Assembly: GCA_965260995.1 (NCBI GenBank)
Contig: CBDHCD010000002.1
Location: 372,001 to 436,000, forward strand
Source: JBBROS01 sp965260995
GTDB taxonomy: Bacteria; Pseudomonadota; Alphaproteobacteria; Acetobacterales; Acetobacteraceae
Direction of reading: 5' to 3'
DNA length: 64,000 bases
Positions 8,862 through 17,508 of the stretch are shown here, piece after piece (positions within the stretch are counted from its first letter, which is position 1; every line of letters starts with the position of its first letter). The notes beneath the pieces were generated by a model that ran no database searches, was not told where the DNA came from, and saw nothing but the letters and a program-made list of their open reading frames with translations. The translations under genes were made by a program, and so were the position numbers.

Positions 8862-10658
8862 ATGCATGCCTACCGCACTCACACCTGCGGCGCGCTGCGC
8901 GCCGCCGACGCCGGGCAGACCGTGCGGCTCTCCGGCTGGGTGCACAGCAAGCGCGACCACGGCGGGCTGCTGTTCATCGACCTGCGCGACCATTACGGCA
9001 TCACCCAATGCGTGCTGCCGCAGGGCAGCGCCGCGTTCGAGGCGGCGGACGCGGTTCGGCCCGAGAGCGTCGTCACCGTGACGGGCCAGGTGGTGCCGCG
9101 CTCGGAGGCGACGGTGAACCCGCGGCTGCCGACCGGCGCGGTCGAGCTGCGGGTGGACGGCTTCGTGGTGCAGTCGGCGGCCGACGTGCTGCCGTTCCAG
9201 GTGGCGGGGGAGAACACCTACCCGGAGGAGCTGCGGCTGCGCTACCGCTTCCTCGACCTGCGCCGCGAGAAGCTGCACCAGAACATGATGCTGCGGGCGC
9301 GAGTGATCGACAGCCTGCGGCGGCGGATGGTGGGGGGCGGCTTCACCGAGTTCCAGACGCCGATCCTGACCAGCAGCAGCCCGGAGGGGGCGCGGGACTT
9401 CCTGGTGCCGGCGCGGCTGCATCCGGGCAAGTTCTACGCGCTGCCGCAGGCGCCGCAGCAGTTCAAGCAGTTGTGCATGGTGGCCGGGTTCGACCGCTAC
9501 TTCCAGATCGCGCCATGCTTCCGCGACGAGGCGGGGCGGGCGGACCGGACGCTGGTGTTCTACCAGCTCGACGTTGAGATGAGCTTCGTGACGCAGGAGG
9601 ACGTGTTCGCGGCGATGGAGCCGGTGATGCTGGGCGTGTTCCAGGAGTTCGCCGCCGGGCGGGCGGTGGACGAGGGGCCGTTCCCGCGTATCCCTTACCA
9701 GACGGCGATGCTGGAGTACGGCTCGGACAAGCCCGACCTGCGCAACCCGCTGCGCATCGCCGACGTGACGCGGGCGTTCGACGGCTCGGGCTTCGGGCTG
9801 TTCGCGCGCATCGCCGCCTCGGGCGGCGTGGTGCGGGCGATCCCGGCCCCGGGGGCGGCGGGGCGGCCGCGCGGGTTCTTCGACAAGCTCAACGCCTGGG
9901 CGCGCGAGCAGGGGGCGGGCGGCTTGGGCTACATCGCGTTCGAGGCGGACGGGGCCAAGGGGCCGATCGCCAAGAACCTGGAGCCGGAGCGGGTGGAAGC
10001 GATTCGCGGTGCCTGCGGGCTGGGGCCGGGCGACGCCGTGTTCTTCGCCGCGGGCCCGCGCGACGAAGCGCCGAAGTTCGCGGGCCAGGTGAGGACGCGG
10101 ATCGGGCAGGAGCTGGAGCTGATCGAGAAGGACGCGTTCCGCTTCTGCTGGATCGTCGACTTCCCGATGTACGAGATGAACGAGGACACCGGGCAGATCG
10201 ATTTCAGCCACAACCCGTTCAGCATGCCGCAAGGCGAGCTGGAGGGCCTCAACACCAAGGACCCGCTCGAGATCGGCGCTTACCAGTACGACATCGTCTG
10301 CAACGGCTACGAGATGGCCAGCGGCGCGGTCCGCAACCACAAGGCGGAGATCATGCTGCGCGCCTTCGAGATCGCCGGCTACCCGGCGGGCGCGGTCGAG
10401 GAACGGTTCGGGGGGATGCTCAACGCCTTCCGGTTCGGCGCGCCGCCGCACGGCGGCATGGCGGCGGGGATCGACCGCATCGTCATGCTGCTGGCCGACG
10501 AGCCGAACCTGCGGGAAGTGAACCTGTTCCCGATGAACCAGCAAGGCGAGGACCTGATGATGGGCGCGCCGTCCACCGTGGAGCCGGCGCGGCTGCGCGA
10601 GGTGCACGTGCGGGTGGAGATGCCGGTGAGGCCGGCGGGCGAGCGCGGGGCGGCCTGA
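8862..10658 (+). CDS. aspS: Aspartyl-tRNA synthetase
   Basis: A 598-residue class II aminoacyl-tRNA synthetase that charges tRNA-Asp in the cytoplasm. It has the N-terminal OB-fold anticodon-binding domain (SGWVHSKRDHGGLLFIDLRD), class II motif 2 (FRDEAGRADRT, followed by YQLDVEMSF), the bacterial GAD insertion (middle, around 290-410) and motif 3 (HGGMAAGIDRIVML). The ATG at 8862 is preferred over TTG 8829 because family members begin just before the YRTHTCG segment. Many alphaproteobacterial AspRSs also charge tRNA-Asn for GatCAB amidation; whether this one is non-discriminating cannot be decided by eye. Confidence 0.96.
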   Translation: MHAYRTHTCGALRAADAGQTVRLSGWVHSKRDHGGLLFIDLRDHYGITQCVLPQGSAAFEAADAVRPESVVTVTGQVVPRSEATVNPRLPTGAVELRVDGFVVQSAADVLPFQVAGENTYPEELRLRYRFLDLRREKLHQNMMLRARVIDSLRRRMVGGGFTEFQTPILTSSSPEGARDFLVPARLHPGKFYALPQAPQQFKQLCMVAGFDRYFQIAPCFRDEAGRADRTLVFYQLDVEMSFVTQEDVFAAMEPVMLGVFQEFAAGRAVDEGPFPRIPYQTAMLEYGSDKPDLRNPLRIADVTRAFDGSGFGLFARIAASGGVVRAIPAPGAAGRPRGFFDKLNAWAREQGAGGLGYIAFEADGAKGPIAKNLEPERVEAIRGACGLGPGDAVFFAAGPRDEAPKFAGQVRTRIGQELELIEKDAFRFCWIVDFPMYEMNEDTGQIDFSHNPFSMPQGELEGLNTKDPLEIGAYQYDIVCNGYEMASGAVRNHKAEIMLRAFEIAGYPAGAVEERFGGMLNAFRFGAPPHGGMAAGIDRIVMLLADEPNLREVNLFPMNQQGEDLMMGAPSTVEPARLREVHVRVEMPVRPAGERGAA

Positions 10659-10669
10659 TCCCGCGCCGC

Positions 10670-10717
10670 CCTGGCGCGTCTCCTGGCGCGTCTCCTGGCG
10701 CGCCTCCCTGGCGCGAC
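10670..10717. repeat. 12-bp tandem repeats downstream of aspS
   Basis: Three units near CCTGGCGCGTCT (10670-10681 and 10682-10693 identical, 10694-10705 with one change) and a fourth diverged unit fill most of the aspS-eipB gap. Confidence 0.85.
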
Positions 10718-10768
10718 GGCGCGGGCGGGCCTATGTGCTGGGGCGTAACCTTGCCGGAGACACCGTGC

Positions 10769-11581
10769 ATGCGCTCCCTCCCCGCCCTTGCCACGCTCGC
10801 GGCGTTTATTCTCACGCCGGCCCTGGCCTTGTGCGCGCCGGTGCCGCCCGCCGCGCACAAGGCGCTGTATGAGCTGACGCTGGAAACGGCGCGCGGCGGC
10901 GACATCGCCAACGCCCGCGGCACCATGGCCTACGAGGTGACGGACGCCTGCGACGGCTGGGCGACCCGGCAGCGCCTGTCGCTGACCATCACCAACCGCG
11001 ACGGCCAGGACATCGAGCTGGTCAGCGACTACGCGACGCTCGAGAGCAAGGACGGGCTCGGGATGCGGTTCAAGATGCGGCAGATGACCGACACCGCCGT
11101 CACCGACCAGGCCGAGGGCACGGCGGAGCTGGCCGGGCCGGGCGGTGCGGGGACGGTCCATTACACGGTGCCGGAGGAGAAGGAGGCGGAGCTGCCGAAG
11201 GGGACGCTGTTCCCGATGGCGCACACGGAAGCGATCCTGGCGGCGGCGGAAGCAGGCCGCAAGTTCATCGCGCTGCCGATCTTCGACGGCACCGGGACCA
11301 AGGGGGCGCAGGACAGCTCGGTCGTGGTGATCGACTGGAAGCCGCCGAGCGCGTCGCCGGCGCCGGTGCTGGCGGCGTTGCCGAGCGGCCGGGTGCGGAT
11401 CGCGTTCTTCGATCCGAACAAGCTGGAAGGGACCAAGGACAAGCCGGCCGGCAGCCCGGATTACGAGGTCGGCATGCGCTACTGGGCCAACGGGGTGGCG
11501 GACGACCTGCATATGGACTTCTCCGACTTCGTCATGAAGGGCCGCATGAAGGAGTTCGCGCTGCAGCCGCCGCACTGCTGA
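10769..11581 (+). CDS. eipB: EipB-family (DUF1849) periplasmic cell-envelope integrity protein
   Basis: A 270-residue periplasmic beta-spiral protein. A signal peptide (residues 1-24, LATLAAFILTPALALCA) precedes the conserved body: HKALYELTLETARGG, the DACDGWATRQ segment with C61, and a C-terminal cysteine C270. Brucella EipB carries a conserved disulfide between equivalent cysteines, so the pair is probably oxidised here too. EipB maintains envelope integrity in alphaproteobacteria. The ATG at 10769 is chosen because it directly precedes the signal peptide; TTG/GTG codons upstream add an unlikely leader. The TGA overlaps the ATG of the next gene by one base. Confidence 0.88.
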   Translation: MRSLPALATLAAFILTPALALCAPVPPAAHKALYELTLETARGGDIANARGTMAYEVTDACDGWATRQRLSLTITNRDGQDIELVSDYATLESKDGLGMRFKMRQMTDTAVTDQAEGTAELAGPGGAGTVHYTVPEEKEAELPKGTLFPMAHTEAILAAAEAGRKFIALPIFDGTGTKGAQDSSVVVIDWKPPSASPAPVLAALPSGRVRIAFFDPNKLEGTKDKPAGSPDYEVGMRYWANGVADDLHMDFSDFVMKGRMKEFALQPPHC

Positions 11582-12456
11582 TGGCCGAAAGGGCCGCGGT
11601 CGTCACGGGGGCGACCGGGGGGCTGGGCTACGAGACCGCGCTCGGACTGGCGCGGGCCGGACTCGACGTGGTGCTGACGGGACGGGACGCCGGGCGCGGC
11701 GGGGCGGCGCTGGCACGGCTGCGCGTGGCCTCCCCGGGGGCGGCGGCGCGGTTCGAGTTGCTGGACGTGGCGGACCTCGGCTCGGTCGAGGCGTTCACCG
11801 GGCGGTTGCGGCAGGACGTGGCGGTGCTGGTCAACAACGCGGGCGTGATGGCGCTGCCGCGGCGCGAGGTGACGCGGGACGGGTTCGAGCGGCAGTTCGG
11901 CGCCAACTACCTGGGCCACTTCGCGTTGACCGGGCGGCTGCTGCCGCGGCTCGCGGCCGGACGGGTGGTGAACGTCAGCAGCTTGGCACACAAGCGCGGC
12001 AGCATCGCGTTCGACGACCTGCAGGGGGCGGCGTCGTACGGGCCGTGGCGGGCCTACGAGCAGAGCAAGCTGGCGATGCTGATGTTCGCGATCGAGCTGG
12101 AACGGCGCTCGGCGGCGGCCGGGTGGGGCGTGCGGGCGTTCGGGGCGCATCCGGGGTGGGCGGCGACGCGGATCGTCGCCAACGGGTTCGGGAGGGGCCG
12201 GGCCGGGCTGCTGTCCTGGGCGGCGCAGGCCGGGTTCAACGCGCTCGGGCAGCCGGCGGCGGCGGGCGCGAAGCCGATCCTCTACGCCGCGCTCGACGAT
12301 CAGGCGCGGCCGGGCGGCTACTACGGCCCGTGCTGCTGGGGCGAGACGCGCGGCGAGCCGGCGGCGGCCCGGATCATGCCGCGGGCGACGCGGAGCGCGG
12401 ACCTGGCCCGGTTGTGGCGGGAATCGGAGGCGCTGACCGGGGTGCGGTTCGGCTGA
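11581..12456 (+). CDS. Short-chain dehydrogenase/reductase
   Basis: A 291-residue Rossmann-fold SDR. It has the cofactor motif TGATGGLG (residues 9-16), NNAG (85-88), the catalytic serine in NVSS (133-134) and YEQSK with Y159 and K163. The C-terminal part (ILYAALDDQARPGGYYGP) matches the retinol dehydrogenase/WW-domain oxidoreductase-like subgroup that typically uses NADP. The substrate is unknown. It is coupled to eipB through a one-base TGATG overlap, suggesting co-expression. It converges with the LysR gene; a 16-bp direct repeat lies across both 3' ends. Confidence 0.88.
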   Translation: MAERAAVVTGATGGLGYETALGLARAGLDVVLTGRDAGRGGAALARLRVASPGAAARFELLDVADLGSVEAFTGRLRQDVAVLVNNAGVMALPRREVTRDGFERQFGANYLGHFALTGRLLPRLAAGRVVNVSSLAHKRGSIAFDDLQGAASYGPWRAYEQSKLAMLMFAIELERRSAAAGWGVRAFGAHPGWAATRIVANGFGRGRAGLLSWAAQAGFNALGQPAAAGAKPILYAALDDQARPGGYYGPCCWGETRGEPAAARIMPRATRSADLARLWRESEALTGVRFG

Positions 12457-12490
12457 CGCCTGGCCCAGCCGTTTGGTTCGGCTGACGCCT
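12446..12490. repeat. 16-bp direct repeat across the SDR/LysR 3' ends
   Basis: GGTTCGGCTGACGCCT occurs at 12446-12461 and again at 12475-12490. The first copy contains the SDR stop codon; the second ends at the last base of the LysR stop. Confidence 0.85.
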
Positions 12491-13374
12491 CAGTGCAGCT
12501 CCTGCAGGCGAGCGAGCAGGAAGTCGCGGAACACAGCGACGCGCTTGCTGTTGCGCAGCTCCTCCGGATAGACGAAGAACACGTCGATCTTGGGCGGCTT
12601 CAAGGCGGGCAGCAGCCGGGTCATGCCGGCCAGGTCCTCGGCCATCCAGTCCGGCAGCACGCCGATGCCGAGCCCGGCGCCGATGGCGCGGGACATGGCG
12701 TGGAGCGAGTTCACTTCCAGCAACGCCCGGCGCGGCGAGCCGGCCCGGCGCCCGGCCTCGGCCAGCCAGTTGATGTCGGGCACGGGCGGGCGGTAGTCGC
12801 CGAACAGGATCAGCTTGTGGTCGTCGAGGTCCTCCGCGCGCTGCGGCGTGCCGTGAGCCTTGAGGTAGCCGGGCGAGGCGACGACGATCCACTCGATCTG
12901 CATCAGGTGGCGCTGCACCAGGTCGGGCTGCTTGGGCGGGTGCATGCGGATGGCGACGTCGGCCTCGCGCATGGCGAGGTCGAGGTCGGCGTCGTCGAGC
13001 AGCAGGGTCATGGTCACGTCGGGATACTGGGTGAGGAAGCCTTGCAGCCGGGGCGCGAGCCAGGACGCGCCGAAGCCGACCGTGGTGGTGACCTTGAGGC
13101 GGCCGGCGGGCTTCTCCTTGCTCTCGGTCAGCAGCGCCTCGGTCATCGCCAGCTTGGCAAACACCTCGCGCACGGTGCGGTTCAGGCTCTCGCCCTGCTC
13201 GGTCAGGATCAGGCCGCGCGCGTGGCGGTGGAACAGCGGCACTTGAAGGTTGTCCTCGAGGGCTGAGATCTGCCGCGAGACGGCCGATTGGCTGAGGCTC
13301 AGGGTCTCGCCGGCATGGGTGAAGCTGCCGGCTTCGGCCACGGCGTGGAAGACCCGAAGCTTGTCCCAATCCAT
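12490..13374 (-). CDS. LysR-family transcriptional regulator
   Basis: A 294-residue LTTR. The winged helix-turn-helix occupies residues 1-60 (KLRVFHAVAEAGSFTHAGETL, then SQSAVSRQISALE), followed by a linker helix and the periplasmic-binding-like effector domain (GRLKVTTTVGFGASWLAPRL onward). It is read in the same direction as the downstream-located SDR is not; its nearest codirectional upstream neighbours are gor and gabD, 138 bases away. No divergent target gene sits beside it, so its regulon cannot be inferred from position. Effector unknown. Confidence 0.88.
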   Translation of the reverse strand: MDWDKLRVFHAVAEAGSFTHAGETLSLSQSAVSRQISALEDNLQVPLFHRHARGLILTEQGESLNRTVREVFAKLAMTEALLTESKEKPAGRLKVTTTVGFGASWLAPRLQGFLTQYPDVTMTLLLDDADLDLAMREADVAIRMHPPKQPDLVQRHLMQIEWIVVASPGYLKAHGTPQRAEDLDDHKLILFGDYRPPVPDINWLAEAGRRAGSPRRALLEVNSLHAMSRAIGAGLGIGVLPDWMAEDLAGMTRLLPALKPPKIDVFFVYPEELRNSKRVAVFRDFLLARLQELH

Positions 13375-13512
13375 CGGCGTGCCCGTCCTTCGCTGCTCGT
13401 GGGTTCCGGGCCGGCGCGTCCCGGTCGGATCGCCGCCAAGCGGCCCGGCGGACGATGCCCGGTCGGGACGGTCATGGAAAGCGATAAGGCGCGGCCAGTC
13501 CAGGCCGCGCGG

Positions 13513-14910
13513 TCACGCCGCCTCCGCCGCCCTCGCCCCCGCCTCCGTCCCGGCGACGCGGGTGCGGGTGCGGAGCGTCACGAACTCCTCGGCGATGGTG
13601 GGGTGGATGCCGATCGTGCGGTCGAAGTCGGCCTTGGTCGCGCCCGCGGTGAGCGCGACGCCGACGCCTTGCATCATCTCGGGCGCGTCATCGCCCAGGA
13701 TGTGCATGCCGATCACGCGCTGGCTGGCCTGGTCGACGACCATCTTGATCAGCGTCTTGCCCGGGCGGCCGGACATGCTGCGGCGCATGGGGGTGAACCG
13801 GGTGACGTAGATGTCGGCGGGACCCTGGGCCGCGGCCTCCGCCTCGGTCAGGCCGACGGTGGCGAGCGGCGGGTTGCTGAACACGGCGGTCGCGACCGGG
13901 GCGAACGACCAGGTGCGCGGCTGGCCGGGGCCGAACAGGCGGTCGGCGAGATGGTGGCCCTCGGCGAGCGCGACCGGGGTGAGGTTCAGCTTGTTGGACA
14001 CGTCGCCGATGGCGAAGATGTGGGGCTGGGTGGTCGCGTTCTCGGCGTTGACGATGATGGAGCCCTCGCCGTCGACCTCGACGCCGGCGGCGTCCAGGCC
14101 CAGCCGGTCGGTGCGGGGGGCGCGGCCGGTGGCGAAGAACACGAGGTCGGTGTCGATCTGGTGGCCGCTGGTCAGGGTGACGCGGCGGGCCTGGCCGTGC
14201 GCCTCGACGCGGTGCACCGTCTGGCTGGCGTGCAGGCGGATGCCCTGGGCGCGCATCGCCTCGGCCAGGCCGTCGCGCAGCTCGTCGTCGAAGCCGCGCA
14301 GGGGCGCGGGCTGGCGGAGCACCATGTCGACCTCGGCGCCGAGGCCGTGGAACAGGCAGGCGAACTCGACGCCGATGTAGCCGCCGCCGACCATGAGGAT
14401 GCGCCGGGGCAGGGCGGGCAGGAAGAACGCCTGGTCGGAGACGATGCCGAGCGCGCCGCCCTCGACCGGGCCGGGCACCACCGGGGCGCCGCCGGCGGCG
14501 ACGACGATGCGGGCGGCGGTGACGGCGCGGCCGCCCACGTCCAGCGCGTGCGGGCCGGTGAAGCGGGCGTGGGCGTTGAACATCTCGACCCCGGCCCCGC
14601 CCAACATGGTCTGGTAGACGCTGTTGAGCCGGCCGATCTCCCGGTCCTTGGCGGCGATCAGCGCCGCCCAGTCGTGGGCGCCGCGCCGGCTGTCCCAGCC
14701 GAAGCCGCGGGCGTCCTCGGCGGCGCGGCCGTACTCGGCGGCCTGCACCAGGATCTTCTTCGGCACGCAGCCGACGTTGACGCAGGTGCCGCCCCAGTGG
14801 GTGTCCTCGGCGACGGCCACCCGCGCCCCGTGCCCGGCGGCGACGCGGGCGCAGCGCACGCCCCCCGAGCCGCCGCCGATGACGAACAGGTCGAAGTCGT
14901 GCTGGCTCAC
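13513..14910 (-). CDS. gor: Glutathione-disulfide reductase
   Basis: A 465-residue FAD/NADPH pyridine nucleotide-disulfide oxidoreductase that regenerates GSH in the cytoplasm. It has the N-terminal FAD motif (IGGGSGGVRCAR), redox-active cysteines C43 and C48 (GGTCVNVGCVPKK), the NAD(P) Rossmann motif (VGGGYIGVEFA), the second FAD motif (IFAIGDVSN) and the C-terminal His-Glu pair (IGIHPTIAEEFV). The GTG start at 14910 overlaps the gabD stop by four bases (GTGA), so the two are coupled. Longer same-frame open sequence upstream is an artefact of high GC within gabD. Confidence 0.93.
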   Translation of the reverse strand: MSQHDFDLFVIGGGSGGVRCARVAAGHGARVAVAEDTHWGGTCVNVGCVPKKILVQAAEYGRAAEDARGFGWDSRRGAHDWAALIAAKDREIGRLNSVYQTMLGGAGVEMFNAHARFTGPHALDVGGRAVTAARIVVAAGGAPVVPGPVEGGALGIVSDQAFFLPALPRRILMVGGGYIGVEFACLFHGLGAEVDMVLRQPAPLRGFDDELRDGLAEAMRAQGIRLHASQTVHRVEAHGQARRVTLTSGHQIDTDLVFFATGRAPRTDRLGLDAAGVEVDGEGSIIVNAENATTQPHIFAIGDVSNKLNLTPVALAEGHHLADRLFGPGQPRTWSFAPVATAVFSNPPLATVGLTEAEAAAQGPADIYVTRFTPMRRSMSGRPGKTLIKMVVDQASQRVIGMHILGDDAPEMMQGVGVALTAGATKADFDRTIGIHPTIAEEFVTLRTRTRVAGTEAGARAAEAA

Positions 14911-16385
14911 GCGCCGATGCCTCCCAACGCCAGGTACTTGATCTCGAGGTAGTCCTCGATGCCGTACTTGCTGCCCTCTCGGCCCAGGCCGCTGCTCTTG
15001 ACGCCGCCGAACGGGGCGACCTCGGTCGAGATGATGCCCTCGTTGATGCCGATGATGCCGCTTTCCAGCGCCTCGGCGACGCGGAAGATGCGGCCGACGT
15101 CGCGGGCGTAGAAGTAGGCGGCGAGGCCGAATTCGGTGTCGTTGGCGAGGCTGATCGCGTCCTCCTCGGTCTCGAAGCGGAACAGGGGCGCGACCGGGCC
15201 GAAGGTCTCCTCGTGGAACACCTGCGCCTCTGGCGGCACGTCGGCCAGGATGGTGGGCTGGAAGAAGTTGCCGCCGCGCTCGTGCTTGCCGCCGCCGGTG
15301 ACGACGCTCGCGCCGCGGCGCAGCGCGTCCTTGATGTGCTCCTCGACCTTGGCCACCGCGTCGGCGTTGATCAGGGGGCCTTGCGTCACGCCGTCCTCGG
15401 TGCCCGCCCCCACCTTGAGCGCCTCGACCGCCACCTTCAGCTTGGCGGCGAAGGCGTCGAACACGCCGTCCTGCACCAGGATGCGGTTGGCGCAGACGCA
15501 GGTCTGGCCGGTGTTGCGGAACTTGCTGGCCATCGCGCCCTGCACGGCGGCGTCGAGGTCGGCGTCGTCGAACACGATGAACGGCGCGTTGCCGCCCAGC
15601 TCCATGCTGGTCTTCTTGATGGTGGGCGCGCACTGGGCGAGCAGCTTCGCCCCCACCTCGGTGCTGCCGGTGAAGGTCAGCTTGCGCACCTGCGGGTTGG
15701 AGGTCAGCTCGCCGCCCAGCGGGCCGGACGGGCCGGTGATGATGTTGCACACGCCGGGCGGCATCCCGGCGCGCTCGGCCAGCACGCCGAGGGCCAGCGC
15801 CGAGAACGGCGTCTGGCTGGCCGGGCGGATGACGCCGGTGCAGCCCGCCGCCCAGCCCGGCCCGGCCTTGCGGGTGATCATGGCGGCGGGGAAGTTCCAC
15901 GGCGTGATGGCGGCGAACACGCCGATCGGCTCCTTCATCACCAAGATGCGGCGGCCGGGCGCGGGCGAGGGGATGGTGTCGCCGTAGACCCGCTTGGCTT
16001 CCTCCGCGAACCACTCGATGAAGCTGGCGGCGTAGGCGATCTCGCCGCGGCTCTCGGCCAGCGGCTTGCCTTGCTCGGCGGTCATGATGGCGGCGAGGTC
16101 GTCGGTGTTCTCGATCATCAGCGTGAACAGCCGCCGCAGGATGGTGGCGCGCTCCTTGGCGAGCAGCTTGCGCCAGGCGGGGAACGCGTCGGCCGCGGCG
16201 TCGATGGCTTGGCGCGTCTCGGCGGCGGCGAGGGCGGGGACGGCGCCGACCGGCTCGCCGGTGGCCGGGTTGCGGACGGTGATAGTGTCGCCGCTCGCGG
16301 CCTCGATCCACCGGCCGCCGACGAGGCAGGCCTGGCGGAACAGGCTGGGGTCGCGCAGCGGCAGCGGGGCGGTCTGGTTCAGCAT
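14907..16385 (-). CDS. gabD: NAD(P)-dependent succinate-semialdehyde dehydrogenase
   Basis: A 492-residue aldehyde dehydrogenase, closest by motif to GabD, which oxidises succinate semialdehyde to succinate in GABA catabolism. Catalytic N164 (TPWN), E262 (MELGG) and C296 (GQTCVCANR) are present. The cofactor-binding segment reads GVIRPASQTPF, with R187 where nearly all family members have lysine, and the preceding WAAGCTG is also unusual. A strong GGAGGAG Shine-Dalgarno precedes the ATG at 16385. It is the first gene of a two-gene unit with gor. Substrate assignment is family-based; a related glutarate-semialdehyde role is possible. Confidence 0.88.
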   Translation of the reverse strand: MLNQTAPLPLRDPSLFRQACLVGGRWIEAASGDTITVRNPATGEPVGAVPALAAAETRQAIDAAADAFPAWRKLLAKERATILRRLFTLMIENTDDLAAIMTAEQGKPLAESRGEIAYAASFIEWFAEEAKRVYGDTIPSPAPGRRILVMKEPIGVFAAITPWNFPAAMITRKAGPGWAAGCTGVIRPASQTPFSALALGVLAERAGMPPGVCNIITGPSGPLGGELTSNPQVRKLTFTGSTEVGAKLLAQCAPTIKKTSMELGGNAPFIVFDDADLDAAVQGAMASKFRNTGQTCVCANRILVQDGVFDAFAAKLKVAVEALKVGAGTEDGVTQGPLINADAVAKVEEHIKDALRRGASVVTGGGKHERGGNFFQPTILADVPPEAQVFHEETFGPVAPLFRFETEEDAISLANDTEFGLAAYFYARDVGRIFRVAEALESGIIGINEGIISTEVAPFGGVKSSGLGREGSKYGIEDYLEIKYLALGGIGA

Positions 16386-16493
16386 GTCGGCTCCTCCGAA
16401 ACGTTGCCGCGGAGATGGGTTGCCGGGGGCGCGATGTCACCCTGGGGCGGGGGTTGACCGGGGGCCGCCGCGGCGGTTCCCGCCGAGCCGGCG

Positions 16494-16511
16494 ATGTTTC
16501 ACGTGAAACAT
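16494..16511. other. parS: parS centromere site (ParB/Spo0J binding)
   Basis: ATGTTTCACGTGAAACAT is a perfect 18-bp palindrome containing the universal chromosomal parS core TGTTTCACGTGAAACA (16495-16510). ParB nucleates here and spreads. The site lies in the 211-base divergent gap between gabD and an EamA gene. Open frames beginning MFHVKH on both strands are by-products of this palindrome. Confidence 0.93.
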
Positions 16512-16596
16512 TCGCGGCCGCCGCCGCCGGGCTCGCCGCCGCCTGGCCGGGCGGCTACCGTCGCGGCCCGGCGGCTGCCGCGGGGGAGGAGCGAGG

Positions 16597-17499
16597 ATGA
16601 GTGGACGGGTGGACGTCCGGGCCGGCGGCGCGGCGGACGCGCGGCGGGCCGGGCTGCTGTGGGGCGCGGTCGGCGTGCTCGCGTTCTCGTTGTCGCTGCC
16701 GGCGACGCGCCTGGCCGTCGCGGGCGGGCTGGGCGCGAGCTTCGTCGGGCTCGGGCGCGCGGTGGTGTCCGGGGTGCTGGCGGTGGCGATGCTCCTCGCG
16801 CTGCGGCAGCCGATGCCGCCGCGGCGGCTGCTGCCGCGGCTCCTGGTCGTGGTGGGCGGAGTGGTGATCGGCTTCCCGCTGCTGACGGCGCTGGCGCTCG
16901 CGCGGGTGCCGGCGGCGCACGGCATCGTGGTGGCGGGGTTCCTGCCGGCGATGACCGCGGTGGCGGCGGCGCTGCGCTCGGGCGAGCGGCCGTCACCGGG
17001 GTTCTGGCTGGCGGCGCTGGCCGGGCTGGGTTGCGTGCTCGCGTTCGCCGCGGTGCAGGGCGCGGGCCGGTTCGAGCCGGCGGACGGGTTGCTGGTGGCC
17101 GCGGTGGCGTTCTGCGCCCTGGGCTACGCCGAGGGGGGCGCGTTGGCGCGTGAGCTGGGCGGCGTGCGGGTGATCTGCCTGGCGCTGGCGTTGGCGCTGC
17201 CGGCGACGACGGCGATCACGCTGGCCGGGCTGGACATGGCGGCGCTGGCGCGGGCGACGCCGGCGGCCTGGGCCGGGTTCGCCTACGTGGCGGTGGTCAG
17301 CAGCTTCGCCGGGTTCTTCGCCTGGTATCGCGGGCTGGCGCTGGGCGGCGTGGCGCGGGTGGGGCAGGTGCAGCTGGCGCAGCCGGTGCTGTCGCTGTTC
17401 TGGGCGTGGCTGCTGCTCGGCGAGGCGATCACCGGGGCGATGGCCGCCGCGGCGCTGGCGATCCTGGCCTGCGTGGTGGCGACGCAGCGGGCGCGGTAG
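16597..17499 (+). CDS. EamA/DMT-family membrane exporter
   Basis: A 300-residue drug/metabolite transporter with ten hydrophobic segments arranged as two five-helix EamA repeats (about residues 18-145 and 160-298). Typical landmarks are ATRLAVAGG in the first helix and GQVQLAQPVLSLFWAWLLLGEAIT in the ninth. Members export amino acids, nucleosides or other metabolites; no specific substrate can be assigned. A strong GGAGGAGCGAGG ribosome site precedes ATG 16597, which rules out upstream starts that run through the parS site. Confidence 0.88.
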   Translation: MSGRVDVRAGGAADARRAGLLWGAVGVLAFSLSLPATRLAVAGGLGASFVGLGRAVVSGVLAVAMLLALRQPMPPRRLLPRLLVVVGGVVIGFPLLTALALARVPAAHGIVVAGFLPAMTAVAAALRSGERPSPGFWLAALAGLGCVLAFAAVQGAGRFEPADGLLVAAVAFCALGYAEGGALARELGGVRVICLALALALPATTAITLAGLDMAALARATPAAWAGFAYVAVVSSFAGFFAWYRGLALGGVARVGQVQLAQPVLSLFWAWLLLGEAITGAMAAAALAILACVVATQRAR

Positions 17500-17508
17500 C
17501 GGGGCGGG

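Noticed and set aside
8736..10607. Long antisense frame of 623 codons opposite aspS, and similar long frames opposite urt, ure and other genes
   Set aside because: High-GC third-position bias leaves opposite frames open; their composition is His/Arg/Gln-rich with no motif.
11706..11722. TGGCAC resembling a sigma-54 -24 element within the SDR gene
   Set aside because: No TTGC at the required spacing and it lies inside a coding region.
16494..17153. Open frame beginning MFHVKH on the plus strand, and its minus-strand twin
   Set aside because: Both arise from the parS palindrome; the downstream residues are Gly/Arg/Ala-rich shadow of the EamA gene in another frame.
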